DNA from: Paraktedonobacter sp035294465 | GTDB taxonomy: Bacteria; Chloroflexota; Ktedonobacteria; Ktedonobacterales; Ktedonobacteraceae | Length of the DNA stretch: 29,381 nt | NCBI GenBank assembly: GCA_035294465.1 | Contig: DATGKW010000175.1 | Span: forward strand, 1-29,381 | Direction of reading: 5' to 3' | Shown: positions 7,544 to 15,648 of the stretch, in pieces | How the letters are laid out: each line of letters begins with the position of its first letter | How positions within the stretch are numbered: the first letter of the stretch is position 1 | Notes under the pieces: generated by a model | The model's input: the letters and a program-made list of their open reading frames with translations, nothing else | Told to the model about the DNA's origin: nothing | The model's database searches: none | Program-made: the position numbers and the translations under genes

Positions 7544-8929
7544 ATGGATAGAGCCGAAATAGAACGCAGGATTGAGGATGGGGACATTGAATATGTGAAG
7601 ATCGGCACGCCCGATATCGAAGGGGTCTATCGCGGAAAACGCGTCTCGGCGCAGCATTTCCTGAATTCTCTGGAAGAGGGTTTTCCGCAGTGCGATGTAA
7701 TCTTTGGCTGGGATATCGCTGAGAATGTTCTGCCCAACCTCAAGGTCAGTAACTGGGAGCATGGTTTCTCCGATGTTCTTTTGAAGCCCGATCTCTCTAC
7801 CTTCAGAATGGTCCCCTGGGAAGACCGTATTGCTTCCTGCGTCTGCGATGTGTGGACCGAACATGGGGAGCCGCTCAGCGTTTCGCCCCGCTATGTGCTC
7901 AAGCGTGTTATTGCGCGCGCGCGGTCGCTGGGCTATGAACCTGTGGCCGCCTCTGAGCTAGAGTTTCGTTTCTTCCGCGAGACGCAGGTTTCTCTGCGCG
8001 AGAAAGACTTCGGTCCGGACCTGGCCCCGCTTAATCCAGGTATGAACTGCTACTCTATCAGCCAGTCCAGCGCCGACGATCATCTGTTGAGGCGCATCGC
8101 CAGCTCGATGCGCGAGCACGGCATCAGTATCGAGGGCTACAACCGCGAGCACGGTCCAGGGATGTATGAGATGAACCTGCGCTACGCAGACGCTCTGACC
8201 GCGGCTGACCAGACCATGCTCTTCAAAACCGGCGCTAAAGAGATCTGCCACCAGGAGGGTTTAACTGCTTGCTTCATGGCCAAGTGGAGCGATCAGGAGG
8301 ATGGCAGCAGCGGCCATTCGCATATGAGCCTGTGGGATCGCAACCGGGAGCGCAACCTTTTCTGGGACGAGGAGGCCGATGGGCATATGTCTCAGACCAT
8401 GCGCTACTTCCTGGCCGGCGTGCTGGACAGGCTGCCTGAGATGATGGCCCTCTACGCGCCGGTGATCAATTCATATAAACGCTACGTTGAAGGGACCTGG
8501 GCCCCGCTCAATACCACCTGGGGCATGGAGAACCGCACCTGTGCCGTGCGCATCATCAACGCCGGCAAGCACGCGATTCGCGTCGAGAATCGCGTGCCGG
8601 GCGCAGACGCCAATTTCTACCTTGTCTTCGCGGCTCTGCTGGCTAGCGGTCTCTATGGCATCGAGCGCAAACTGGCCCTACCGGCCCGTCTGGATGGCAA
8701 CGCCTATGATCCCGCAACCGTCGCACAAGCTCTGGCCAGCGGCCAGATCAAGGCCCTCTCGCGCAATCTTGCCGCGTCCACCGATCTGCTGGAGCAAAGC
8801 ACGTTCGCCAACGAGTATCTGGGCGAAGAATTTGTTGAGCACTTCGTCGCCACGCGTCGCTGGGAAGTTAAAGAGCACGAGAGGGCGGTCACGAACTGGG
8901 AGCGTCGCCGCTATCTGGAATTGATCTAG
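7544..8929 (+). CDS. Glutamine synthetase family ligase (gamma-glutamylamide synthetase-like)
   Basis: A 461-residue ATP-dependent ligase of glutamine synthetase fold, expected to join the gamma-carboxyl of glutamate to ammonia or an amine. Visible family motifs are SELEFRFF and GPGMYEMN (metal-binding glutamates), SGHSHMSLW (the catalytic HxH region), YKRY in the ATP/glutamate loop, and RVENRVPGADAN. The N-terminus (GTPDIEGVYRGKRV, DVIFGWDI) is more like the PuuA/GlnA3/IpuC amine-ligating branch than housekeeping GlnA, and no adenylylation-type tyrosine loop was seen. That suggests a role in polyamine or alkylamine use, but the amine cannot be read from the sequence. AAAGGA about 10 bases upstream of the ATG supports the start. 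It is paired with the upstream amidase; its stop is 9 bases from that of the convergent phospholipase gene. Confidence 0.88.
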   Translation: MDRAEIERRIEDGDIEYVKIGTPDIEGVYRGKRVSAQHFLNSLEEGFPQCDVIFGWDIAENVLPNLKVSNWEHGFSDVLLKPDLSTFRMVPWEDRIASCVCDVWTEHGEPLSVSPRYVLKRVIARARSLGYEPVAASELEFRFFRETQVSLREKDFGPDLAPLNPGMNCYSISQSSADDHLLRRIASSMREHGISIEGYNREHGPGMYEMNLRYADALTAADQTMLFKTGAKEICHQEGLTACFMAKWSDQEDGSSGHSHMSLWDRNRERNLFWDEEADGHMSQTMRYFLAGVLDRLPEMMALYAPVINSYKRYVEGTWAPLNTTWGMENRTCAVRIINAGKHAIRVENRVPGADANFYLVFAALLASGLYGIERKLALPARLDGNAYDPATVAQALASGQIKALSRNLAASTDLLEQSTFANEYLGEEFVEHFVATRRWEVKEHERAVTNWERRRYLELI

Positions 8930-8938
8930 AAGCTCCTA

Positions 8939-10660
8939 TCACTTCTTCTCCGGCGTTTCAAACAATCCGTGACTTTCGTGGAAGCTCAAGCCTGACTGCT
9001 GAGCCTCTCGCGCTGTCAAATAGGGGAAGAGATGCCCTACTAGCGGCTCGCCGTTTTGAAAGCGCTGAAGATTGGCCTGTGCGCATTCCATGAACAGGCG
9101 CATGCCCTCCGCAGGATTGCTGAGCTTTTGCAGCAGGCTTTGCCAGATTTCCAGCGCGCGCCGGCTCTGTTCGGGAGACAACGGCTGGTGGCTGAGATAG
9201 CGCGAGAGCATGAACTGTTCATCCTCGCGCACCAGTCCCAGGTGCTCGGACCAGAGCAGGATACGCAGGTCTCGCGCAAAATCGGCTTGTAGAACAGCCA
9301 CGTTTATTTCTGCATCATCGCGCATTCCCCGATTATTGAGATTCGCCGAGCCGATAGTGGACCAGGCATCATCAATAATGGCGACTTTCGCGTGGACATA
9401 GATCGGGCGATAGTATTCTTTGCCCTCGTAGTTCGCAGAACTGGCCAGGCAGAACGCCTGAATACGCCCGGCGGCAGCAGCCTGCGGCGCGTTTTTGCGC
9501 AGGTGATCCAGCCCGATATCGGTGAAGGCCCGCCCGACGTTTGGATGATCAGGAAGGAGCAGCATCAGGCTGGCCCCGCGCTCAAGGGCCTGGGCCAGCA
9601 GATACATGTTACGCTCCATATCGGGACTGTTCGGCCCAAAATCGCCGATATCGACGCCCAGGAAGGCGTGCAGCCAGAAATACTGATTCTCCAGGTAGAC
9701 GAATCGCCGGATATTGTTAAAAGCGTTGGCATACTGCTGAGCAATGCCCTGAATTCCCTCCTTAGGCGCGAAGTGATATGTCTCCGGTGGGATGGTGCGC
9801 GCGACCTGGACAAAGCGATAAGGCAGGGCTGCGTGAGGGATGCGCTGCGGCTCTGCAACAAGCTCCTGCTCTGGCCGTTTGTGACGGTTCGCAACTTCGT
9901 TCCAGCGCTGATAAAAGTTAAATTCAACATCCTGCGCGGCTGTACCCTCAATCATGGTGTGAACATCGTGCCAGCAATGCGGCACGGCGTCTGCGGGGTT
10001 CGAGCGCAGGCGCGAGACAAACTCGTGCCAGGGCGTATCCCAGCGGTCAAAGTCGCCACTGAGTTCAATCAACGGATCGATACCACCTACAAAGGCGTAC
10101 TGGCTATCGACGATTGAGATTTTCTGGTGAAGCGACTCCAAAGGATGAGGCAGGTGATTGGCGCTATCATCCAGGATGCAATTCACCCCGACTGCGGTAA
10201 GCTGTTCGTGCGCCGCCCTGGGGCTGTAGTGGGAAAAAGTCTCGGGACAGGCCCAGAGCAGGACTTTCACATCCACCCCTTTACTAACCGCGTATCCCAG
10301 GACGTTCTGTAAGGTCAGATCATACGTGTTCCAGAACGCGATATCCTCGTTGCTGAGTCCTGCTTCCCTTAGTCTCTCGACCAGGGTCAACTGCTCAGGG
10401 CTGCCATCTGGCCCGGCGCGGTGATCCTGGCCGCGCACCATTTGCATAGACGCGCTGATACCCCAGTTTGCCAGATAAATTGACCGACGCGCGGTCAAGA
10501 AATGCAGGCACATCGTCCACATAGTGTGGCGACCATCTATCAAAAAGGTGACCTGCGAATCGGTGCGTACCGGCATATCGCCTTCAGCCCACCAGTTTTG
10601 TTCCGTGCTCGTTTGCACAATTGCCTCCAGAAAGAAATCAAGTTCATCTATCTGATGCAT
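8939..10660 (-). CDS. Phospholipase D / cardiolipin synthase-like protein
   Basis: A 573-residue phosphodiesterase-superfamily protein with two HKD catalytic motifs: HQKISIVD at 178-185, followed by FVGGID, and HAKVAIID at 423-430, followed by GSANLNNRG. Both active-site halves are intact. Members either hydrolyse phospholipids or transfer phosphatidyl groups to make cardiolipin. Length and the single-chain bi-lobed layout fit both; there is no N-terminal membrane segment or signal peptide, so a cytosolic or peripheral enzyme is more likely than a typical membrane cardiolipin synthase. No clear ribosome site precedes the ATG at 10660; an internal ATG at about residue 29 has GAAGG close by. 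The gene converges on the glutamine-synthetase-like gene with only 9 bases between stops, and is divergent from the Asp23 module. Confidence 0.87.
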   Translation of the reverse strand: MHQIDELDFFLEAIVQTSTEQNWWAEGDMPVRTDSQVTFLIDGRHTMWTMCLHFLTARRSIYLANWGISASMQMVRGQDHRAGPDGSPEQLTLVERLREAGLSNEDIAFWNTYDLTLQNVLGYAVSKGVDVKVLLWACPETFSHYSPRAAHEQLTAVGVNCILDDSANHLPHPLESLHQKISIVDSQYAFVGGIDPLIELSGDFDRWDTPWHEFVSRLRSNPADAVPHCWHDVHTMIEGTAAQDVEFNFYQRWNEVANRHKRPEQELVAEPQRIPHAALPYRFVQVARTIPPETYHFAPKEGIQGIAQQYANAFNNIRRFVYLENQYFWLHAFLGVDIGDFGPNSPDMERNMYLLAQALERGASLMLLLPDHPNVGRAFTDIGLDHLRKNAPQAAAAGRIQAFCLASSANYEGKEYYRPIYVHAKVAIIDDAWSTIGSANLNNRGMRDDAEINVAVLQADFARDLRILLWSEHLGLVREDEQFMLSRYLSHQPLSPEQSRRALEIWQSLLQKLSNPAEGMRLFMECAQANLQRFQNGEPLVGHLFPYLTAREAQQSGLSFHESHGLFETPEKK

Positions 10661-10884
10661 GGTAACATGGCTGTGGTTCAGATAGCAAGCGTCAGTGCCA
10701 GGAAAGGAGAAGTAGCTGGTAATCCCTGCCTACCAGAAGCTCATCTGTCTGTAAAACGGTTTGCCTGTTTGAAACGTATCCAGGAAAGGAGAGCAAACGT
10801 TTTGTTGCAGAGCATGGAAGAGCCACCAGGTCTCATAGGCTTTTGTATTCAATATCAGATGTAACTCTACAGAGGGGTTTTTCT
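10661..10884. promoter_or_regulatory. Divergent intergenic region before the Asp23 module
   Basis: 224 bases between the phospholipase gene and the envelope-stress module, expected to hold both promoters. The string CCAGGAAAGGAGA occurs twice (near 10698 and 10779). I could not fix a promoter with confidence, and no small gene is evident. Confidence 0.35.
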
Positions 10885-11385
10885 ATGGCTGATTTTGAGA
10901 ATGAGCAGCAGCCTGCTATTTCGTCGAGACAGCAGGCGCAGGCGGGCGTCTATGGCCTCCCACCTACCTCAAGACAAGGTCGTGCTGAGGAGACGCTTAT
11001 GGATGCCCAGGGGAAAACCACGATTTCCGATGGGGTCGTTGCGAAAGTTGCCGGCATCGCAGCAAGCGAAATCGACGGCGTGCATGAATTAGTCTCACCA
11101 GGCGCGGCCGGCAAGGCGATGAGCGGCCTGGCGCGCGTCACTGGCGGAGATACACGCGCATCAGGAGTACGCGTCGAGGTTGGAGAACGCGAAGCGGCGG
11201 TCGATATGAATATGGTGGTGGATTATGGTGTCAGCATCCCCCAGATTGCTTCAGCCATCCGGCACAACATCACAAACCGTGTCTGGGAGATGACCGGCCT
11301 CAAGGTCAAAGAGGTCAACATCGGGGTGACGGACATCTACTTTCCGCAGATGGAGCAATCCTCGCAGCAAGCACGTGTGCAGTGA
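10885..11385 (+). CDS. Asp23/Gls24 family envelope stress response protein (first copy)
   Basis: A 166-residue Asp23/Gls24 protein. After a polar, Gln-rich N-terminus (about 1-42) comes the family domain: TISDGVVAKVAGIAASEIDGV, then RVEVGEREAAVDMNMVVDYG, then NITNRVWEMTGLKVKEVNI. In Staphylococcus Asp23 is an abundant cytosolic protein tethered to the membrane by AmaP, and its loss triggers cell-wall stress responses. ATG 10885 is chosen because AGAGGGG (10871-10877) is ideally spaced; an in-frame ATG at 10843 has no site. First gene of four in a row on the same strand with 59-74 base gaps, containing a second Asp23-like protein and an AmaP-like anchor. Confidence 0.92.
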   Translation: MADFENEQQPAISSRQQAQAGVYGLPPTSRQGRAEETLMDAQGKTTISDGVVAKVAGIAASEIDGVHELVSPGAAGKAMSGLARVTGGDTRASGVRVEVGEREAAVDMNMVVDYGVSIPQIASAIRHNITNRVWEMTGLKVKEVNIGVTDIYFPQMEQSSQQARVQ

Positions 11386-11455
11386 TTCCGGGTGGAGTGC
11401 TGCCGGGGTGTTCCATGAGAGTTCCGTCACGCTTACATAGGAGAAAGGAGGAAAC

Positions 11456-11890
11456 ATGGTGGCATTTTCCCCAAAGGATGGGGCAGAGGAGAGGCAAAAG
11501 CTGGCAGTCTCGCATGAGTTTTTTCCACTCAATGATCTCGCGCTTGCCAGAGCCATTGCCCACGCGGTATGTAAGCTGCCTGGCGTCGCGGAAATGAGTC
11601 CGGGATTTTCCTCTATTCATGCAACCTATGGACCCGGAGGACATATCGATGGCGTCGTGCTGCAGCGTCGTCTCCCTGATGAACTTATGGTTGATCTCTA
11701 CGTGGTCGCTGCCAGAAGCGAACTCAGAGCTCCCCCTTGCCGGGGGAATGCGCACGAGGCTGTAGCAGAGCAGATGCCGAGGCTGCTAGTCCTGGGTCAA
11801 CAAATCAGAGAGACGGCAGCCCGGACTATTGCGCAACTTGGCCTCTCGACCTCGCTCACGGTGAATGTGACGCTCGATGATGTCTGCTAA
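11456..11890 (+). CDS. Divergent Asp23/Gls24-like protein (second copy)
   Basis: 144 residues, starting after a strong AAAGGAGG site (11444-11451). It keeps the order of an Asp23/Gls24 domain: an N-terminal helix ALARAIAHAVCKLPGVAEM, a central strand pair around DGVVLQRRLPDELMVDLYVVA, and a C-terminal helix plus strand IRETAARTIAQLG / SLTVNVTLDDV. The glycine-rich YGPGGHIDG and the loss of the ISDxVV start motif make it distant from its neighbour. Its position between an Asp23 gene and an AmaP-like gene supports the call. It may form mixed assemblies with the first copy. Family assignment rests on pattern and context. Confidence 0.68.
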   Translation: MVAFSPKDGAEERQKLAVSHEFFPLNDLALARAIAHAVCKLPGVAEMSPGFSSIHATYGPGGHIDGVVLQRRLPDELMVDLYVVAARSELRAPPCRGNAHEAVAEQMPRLLVLGQQIRETAARTIAQLGLSTSLTVNVTLDDVC

Positions 11891-11964
11891 TACCCGCGCG
11901 ACTGGCGGGCTATCGTGAGCAGCCAGGAGCAGGGAGGGCATACTCAGCGGTGAGGAGGATCTCT

Positions 11965-12567
11965 ATGCAAGCGTTGCAAACGTTTCGCAACGGCTTTAAT
12001 CGATTGTTTATGCTTGTGCTCAGTTTCGTCTCGTTTGGTTTCGGGATTGTTGTGCTGCTGCTCCTGGGACGGTGGATCTCACCCGCCGAGGTCAGCCCGA
12101 ATGGCACGATCATGTTCGACCAGTGGAACTTCTTTGCGCAGTCGCGTGTCTTTAATCCACTGCTCGGCATCATCGTTGGAGGCGTTTGTGCTTTTGCAGG
12201 GCTGGTGGGTTTCATTTTCCAGGCCCTGCCACGCAAGCGCGAATCGTCAGTGTTAGTCGTGCGTCATGATTCCCAGGGAAAGGTGACGATGGACCGCTCA
12301 AGCGTGCGGGATCTCGTCCAGTACGAGGTTGCCTCGATGCCGGATGTGATTGAGACCCACCAGGATGTAAAGATGAGGCGAGATGGACTCCACGTGCATG
12401 TACGCTCCTCGCTTGCGCCAGGAACAGATGCAAACCGGGTGGGACAAGAGCTCCAGGAGAAGCTGCGCTCCTCATTGCAACAACGGGTCGGGGTACCGGT
12501 CGCCAATATCGCGGTTGAAACCCAGTTCGCGCCGCTTAATCGCCACTCTCGTCGGCGAGTGCGCTAA
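11965..12567 (+). CDS. amaP: AmaP-like membrane anchor for Asp23
   Basis: 200 residues with two N-terminal membrane segments (about 15-37 and 67-90) and a cytosolic C-terminal domain that itself resembles Asp23 (LVVRHDSQGKVTMDRSSVRDLV, then GLHVHVRSSLAPGTD, then LQEKLRSSLQQRVG). This is the layout of AmaP, the alkaline shock response membrane anchor, which holds Asp23 at the membrane. The start is ATG 11965, preceded by GAGGAGGAT; a GTG at 11950 overlaps that site and is unlikely. Located after two Asp23-like genes and before a DUF2273-like protein, the same partners as in Firmicutes asp23 operons. The C-terminus is basic (RHSRRRVR). Confidence 0.82.
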   Translation: MQALQTFRNGFNRLFMLVLSFVSFGFGIVVLLLLGRWISPAEVSPNGTIMFDQWNFFAQSRVFNPLLGIIVGGVCAFAGLVGFIFQALPRKRESSVLVVRHDSQGKVTMDRSSVRDLVQYEVASMPDVIETHQDVKMRRDGLHVHVRSSLAPGTDANRVGQELQEKLRSSLQQRVGVPVANIAVETQFAPLNRHSRRRVR

Positions 12568-12626
12568 GCAGGAATGATCCTGTCGAGTGATAACCGTTTC
12601 TATGCAAAGAAAGGGAGGAGATAGCT

Positions 12627-12845
12627 GTGTATCTCTCAGCAAAATCCATGGGCGCATTGATTGGCTTCGCCTTTGGCGTAGTATGGATGACTCTTGGCGT
12701 CGGACCTGCGCTTATCTGCGCCGTCATTGCCCTCTCCGGTAATGTGGTCGGCTGGGTGATTGATGGGGTTACTGAGGGGCGTCTGAATGCGGGAAATCTA
12801 CGAAGTGGGCTGCAATCTCAGCATAGCCATCGCCATTTAAGCTGA
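12627..12845 (+). CDS. DUF2273-like small integral membrane protein
   Basis: 72 residues beginning with GTG after an excellent GGGAGGAG site (12613-12620). Two closely packed membrane segments (about 7-27 and 28-47) with a GVVWMTLGVGPALI core are followed by a short polar, His-rich tail. DUF2273 proteins are small membrane proteins repeatedly found beside asp23 and amaP; size, topology and position match, though sequence similarity alone at this length is weak. Last gene of the module, followed by a strong terminator. Confidence 0.75.
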   Translation: MYLSAKSMGALIGFAFGVVWMTLGVGPALICAVIALSGNVVGWVIDGVTEGRLNAGNLRSGLQSQHSHRHLS

Positions 12846-12907
12846 TTAGTTGTAGCCTGTTCGGAAAACTCAGCCGAGAACTCGCTCAGGACAACATAAC
12901 TGTTGTG

Positions 12908-12952
12908 CTTGTTGTCGCGCGGGTATCACCCGTACGACAACAAGGCGTTTTT
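12908..12952 (+). terminator. Strong intrinsic terminator of the Asp23 module
   Basis: CTTGTTGTCG (12908-12917) pairs with CGACAACAAG (12935-12944); inside, CGGGT pairs with ACCCG around a three-base loop. It is followed by GCG and five T's (12948-12952). The T-run overlaps the stop codon of the convergent dehydrogenase gene. A smaller ACAAC/GTTGT hairpin (12891-12906) sits immediately upstream. Confidence 0.9.
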
Positions 12953-14351
12953 ATTTGCCTGGTATTGCCGGATCTGTATTCGGCGCTGGCCCGATCCAGA
13001 CCGTCTGGATATTCACAAACTCGCGGATACCAAACACTGAGAGTTCACGCCCGTAGCCACTATGTTTGATTCCTCCAAAGGGCAAACGTGGGTCGCTGGC
13101 GGTCATGCCGTTGAGGAATACTCCACCGCTCTCTAAGCGGCGAGCTAATTTGCGACCTTGTTCGATATCGCGCGTCCAGAGATTGCCTCCGAGACCAAAC
13201 CTGGAGTTGTTTGCCAGTTCCAGCGCGTGTTCTGGGTCGCGTGCGCGAATGACTGCTGCTGCTGGCCCGAACGTTTCTTCGTAGAACATTGGCATCTCAG
13301 GAGTGACGTGAGTCACGATAGTCGGGGCATAGAAGTAGCCCCGCCCTTCCAGTGGATGGCCGCCTAGAAGGAGCCTGGCCCCCATCCTGATGGAACTCTT
13401 CACCTGTTTATCTAGGGCCGCGCGGAGATCATCGCGAGCTATCGGCCCGATCTGGGTTTCGTGTTGAAGAGGATCGCCTACGCGCAGTTTTCTGGTCTCC
13501 TCCACAAATTTATGCTCGAATGCTTCTGCAATCGACTCTACCACAATAAAGCGTTTGGCGGCGATACAACTTTGCCCGGTATTCTGGAAGCGGGAGCGGA
13601 CAGCAGTTTGAACGGCGGCGTCCAGGTCTGCATCAGCAAGCACAATAAAGGCATCTGAGCCACCCAGTTCCAGCACATGTTTCTTGAGGTGCTGGCCACT
13701 GGCAGAGGCTACGGATATACCCGCCTCCTCGCTGCCGGTCAGCGTGACAGCTGCGATACGAGGATCAGCGATCAGTTTGCCGGTTTCCGCTCCTGGCACC
13801 AGCACTGTGCGGAAGATGCCTTCAGGAAAGGAGCACTCGCGAAAGATCCGCTCAATTTCCAGAGCGCAGCGTGAAACATTGGAAGCATGTTTAAGGACCG
13901 CCGTATTGCCGGCCATTAAGGCGGGAGCAGCAAAGCGGAAGACCTGCCAGTAGGGAAAGTTCCAGGGCATAAGCGCCAGCACGACTCCTAACGGGCGGAA
14001 GGCGACATAGCTCTCGCTCGCATTCGTAGCGACAGGCTCATCGGCCAGAAACTTTTCCGCGTTGTCGGCGTAGTACTCGCAGTTCCACGCGCATTTTTCT
14101 ATCTCGGCTTCTGATTCAGTGATGGGCTTGCCCATTTCTTGCGTTGCCGTGCGGGCCAGTTCAGCCTTATGCTCGCGCAGGTAGTTGGCGACGCGATGGA
14201 AGTGAGCGCTCCGCTCAGCAAAACTGACCTCACGCCAGGATTGGAAAGCCGTATATGCCGCTGCTAAAGCTTCGTCGATCTGCACGTCGCTAAACATCTC
14301 AAACGTCGCTAAAACCTCTTCGGTAGCTGGATTGCGTGATTGAATGATCAT
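12951..14351 (-). CDS. gabD: Succinate-semialdehyde dehydrogenase-like aldehyde dehydrogenase
   Basis: A 466-residue NAD(P)-dependent aldehyde dehydrogenase. The general base E228 (LELGGSD) and catalytic C262 (TGQSCIAAKR) are 34 residues apart as in the family; PWNFPYWQ, ALMAGNTAVLKHA and EETFGP are intact. The C-terminal PFGGIKHSGYGRELSVFGIREFVN and short N-terminus place it closest to the GabD/GabD1 type, which oxidises succinate semialdehyde to succinate at the end of GABA and putrescine breakdown. AAGGAG sits 8 bases before the ATG at 14351. An amine-ligase-like gene lies 4 kb away, so a polyamine link is possible but not demonstrated. A broader-range aliphatic aldehyde dehydrogenase is the alternative. 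Confidence 0.87.
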   Translation of the reverse strand: MIIQSRNPATEEVLATFEMFSDVQIDEALAAAYTAFQSWREVSFAERSAHFHRVANYLREHKAELARTATQEMGKPITESEAEIEKCAWNCEYYADNAEKFLADEPVATNASESYVAFRPLGVVLALMPWNFPYWQVFRFAAPALMAGNTAVLKHASNVSRCALEIERIFRECSFPEGIFRTVLVPGAETGKLIADPRIAAVTLTGSEEAGISVASASGQHLKKHVLELGGSDAFIVLADADLDAAVQTAVRSRFQNTGQSCIAAKRFIVVESIAEAFEHKFVEETRKLRVGDPLQHETQIGPIARDDLRAALDKQVKSSIRMGARLLLGGHPLEGRGYFYAPTIVTHVTPEMPMFYEETFGPAAAVIRARDPEHALELANNSRFGLGGNLWTRDIEQGRKLARRLESGGVFLNGMTASDPRLPFGGIKHSGYGRELSVFGIREFVNIQTVWIGPAPNTDPAIPGK

Positions 14352-14678
14352 CTCTGGCTCCTTGCAAATTGTTCACAGTCTCTTTTCTCTATTTTCTCAC
14401 AATGAGAGGAAGAGTGTGTATGAATTCTGCCGCGATTATGTACTCGCTCCTGCGGCGCTCGCCAGAGGTGAGGGGTTATGCGTAGAGAAGCCGCGCGAAG
14501 CCTGGTGAGTAGAAGCGGAAACGCTGAGAAGAGGAGGTATTCAAAGAAGGAACGTACAAAAAGAATGGGCTTGGGAAGCCGACCCTTGCCGACCAACGCC
14601 ATTGTTGGTTGGGAGGGGTCAGGGGACGCCAGCGCCCTACCGATAGTATACTTGAAGATAACTCCCGGTGCAAGCGGG
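14352..14678. other. Intergenic region with a hairpin element
   Basis: About 330 bases between the dehydrogenase and the kinase-like gene, both on the minus strand. Open frames on both strands cross it but have no credible ribosome site or recognisable product. Its main content is a long hairpin at 14581-14620 followed by a GC-rich stretch (GGGGACGCCAGCGCCC). The dehydrogenase promoter is probably between 14360 and 14450. Confidence 0.5.
14581..14620. repeat. 17-bp inverted repeat, candidate interspersed palindromic element
   Basis: GACCCTTGCCGACCAAC (14581-14597) pairs with GTTGGTTGGGAGGGGTC (14604-14620) around a six-base loop GCCATT. Sixteen of 17 positions pair if two G-T wobbles are counted, leaving one G-G mismatch. 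No T-run follows on the plus strand, so it is not a typical intrinsic terminator. Its GC-rich, mobile-looking form resembles REP/MITE-like intergenic palindromes. Confidence 0.6.
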
Positions 14679-15455
14679 CTATTTGATCTCTTTGGCGAAT
14701 GGGAGGGCCTGTGCGATGAGGTCCGCGGCTGTTTCAAAGGAGAAGAGCCCTGTGTTAATCAAGAGATGATAAAGTTCGGGCCGGGTGCCATTTGAGCCAT
14801 AGTAGTGGCGGAGATAATTCTCAGTCTCGTCATCACGACGCTCAATAAAATCGATTGCCTGTTGACGGCTCAGGTGAAAATGCTCTCGTACATTCTCAAT
14901 ACGCCGTGGCAGAGGCGCGAAAATATAGACGTGCAGAACACGAGGCAGCCCGCGCAGGAGAAATTGTGAGCCGCGCCCGATGATCACAGCATTGCCGGCG
15001 CTGGCCATTTCAAGCACTACGCGCTGCGTCAGGTGAAAATAGGCTTGCTCGTGGGTCAGCGTTGGCGCGCTGGAGGTCTGGTGCGAGAGAAGTTTGCTAT
15101 AGTTCAGGTTAAATAGAGCACTGGTATTAAGAGCCTCCAGCATATAGCCAAGCGGGCCGCTGGTCTGTTCATCCTGGCGCTCAATCTGCTCGACCGCTAC
15201 GCCTGAGCGCCGCGCGACCTCATCGATAATTTCGTGATCGAGATAGTGCAGGCCCGTCTGGCGAGCCAGAATACGCCCAACCTCAGCTCCACCGCTTCCA
15301 CACTGGCGGGCAATCGTCACCACAATAGCTTCTCCTTCCGGGACGCCGGCAGGTACACTGTTAAGCCGCTCGCCCGTTTCGGGAAGACGCCTGGTGATCA
15401 ACGTATCCGTGGCCCTTGAATGCTCACGCTGCCCTCGTCCACGAAAGATTGCCAT
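14679..15455 (-). CDS. Cytidylate kinase-like family protein
   Basis: Around 258 residues of the cytidylate-kinase-like P-loop family. The glycine-rich loop IARQCGSGGAEVGRIL lies near the front, followed by a nucleotide-monophosphate-binding part (GLHYLDHEIIDEVARR), a central segment with IIGRGSQFLLRGLPRVLHVYIFAP, and a lid-like basic helix (RRIENVREHFHLSRQQAIDFIERRDDETENYLRHYYG). These proteins resemble CMP kinase but their true substrates are mostly unknown. ATG 15455 has AAGGA eight bases upstream; an in-frame ATG at 15473 would add six residues but lacks a site. The first ~45 residues are polar and poorly conserved in style. It sits downstream of the mannosyltransferase on the same strand, separated by a palindromic spacer. 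Confidence 0.8.
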   Translation of the reverse strand: MAIFRGRGQREHSRATDTLITRRLPETGERLNSVPAGVPEGEAIVVTIARQCGSGGAEVGRILARQTGLHYLDHEIIDEVARRSGVAVEQIERQDEQTSGPLGYMLEALNTSALFNLNYSKLLSHQTSSAPTLTHEQAYFHLTQRVVLEMASAGNAVIIGRGSQFLLRGLPRVLHVYIFAPLPRRIENVREHFHLSRQQAIDFIERRDDETENYLRHYYGSNGTRPELYHLLINTGLFSFETAADLIAQALPFAKEIK

Positions 15456-15568
15456 CGAGTTTATCCTTGCCATCTCTAGCGATTAGAAAGCGCTGCCTTT
15501 ATGTATGCTACAACGTCGCTTGTTAACGTCGCAAGCTGGTCTGGAGCTAACGCTCTCTTCCCTCTCTC

Positions 15569-15629
15569 CTACACGAAGAGAGAGGCCGGTTTGTCCGTGC
15601 GGGGTGAACCAGCTTCTCTCTCCGTGTAG
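15569..15629. repeat. Imperfect inverted repeat between kinase-like and mannosyltransferase genes
   Basis: CTACACGAAGAGAGAGG (15569-15585) is nearly the reverse complement of CTTCTCTCTCCGTGTAG (15613-15629), 15 of 17 positions, with a 27-base loop. The left arm can also fold on itself (CTCTCT/AGAGAG). It lies about 20 bases beyond the stop of the minus-strand mannosyltransferase, so it may end that transcript, but no T-run follows on the minus strand. Confidence 0.5.
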
Positions 15630-15648
15630 TGCTCTGGAAAATCACAGC

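Noticed and set aside
9392..10117. Plus-strand open frame of 241 codons
   Set aside because: Antisense to the phospholipase D gene, which carries both HKD motifs; no ribosome site or family pattern.
14348..14737. Minus-strand open frame of 129 codons in the dehydrogenase/kinase gap
   Set aside because: Composition is unlike a protein, it overlaps the kinase-like gene end, spans the 17-base hairpin and has no ribosome site.
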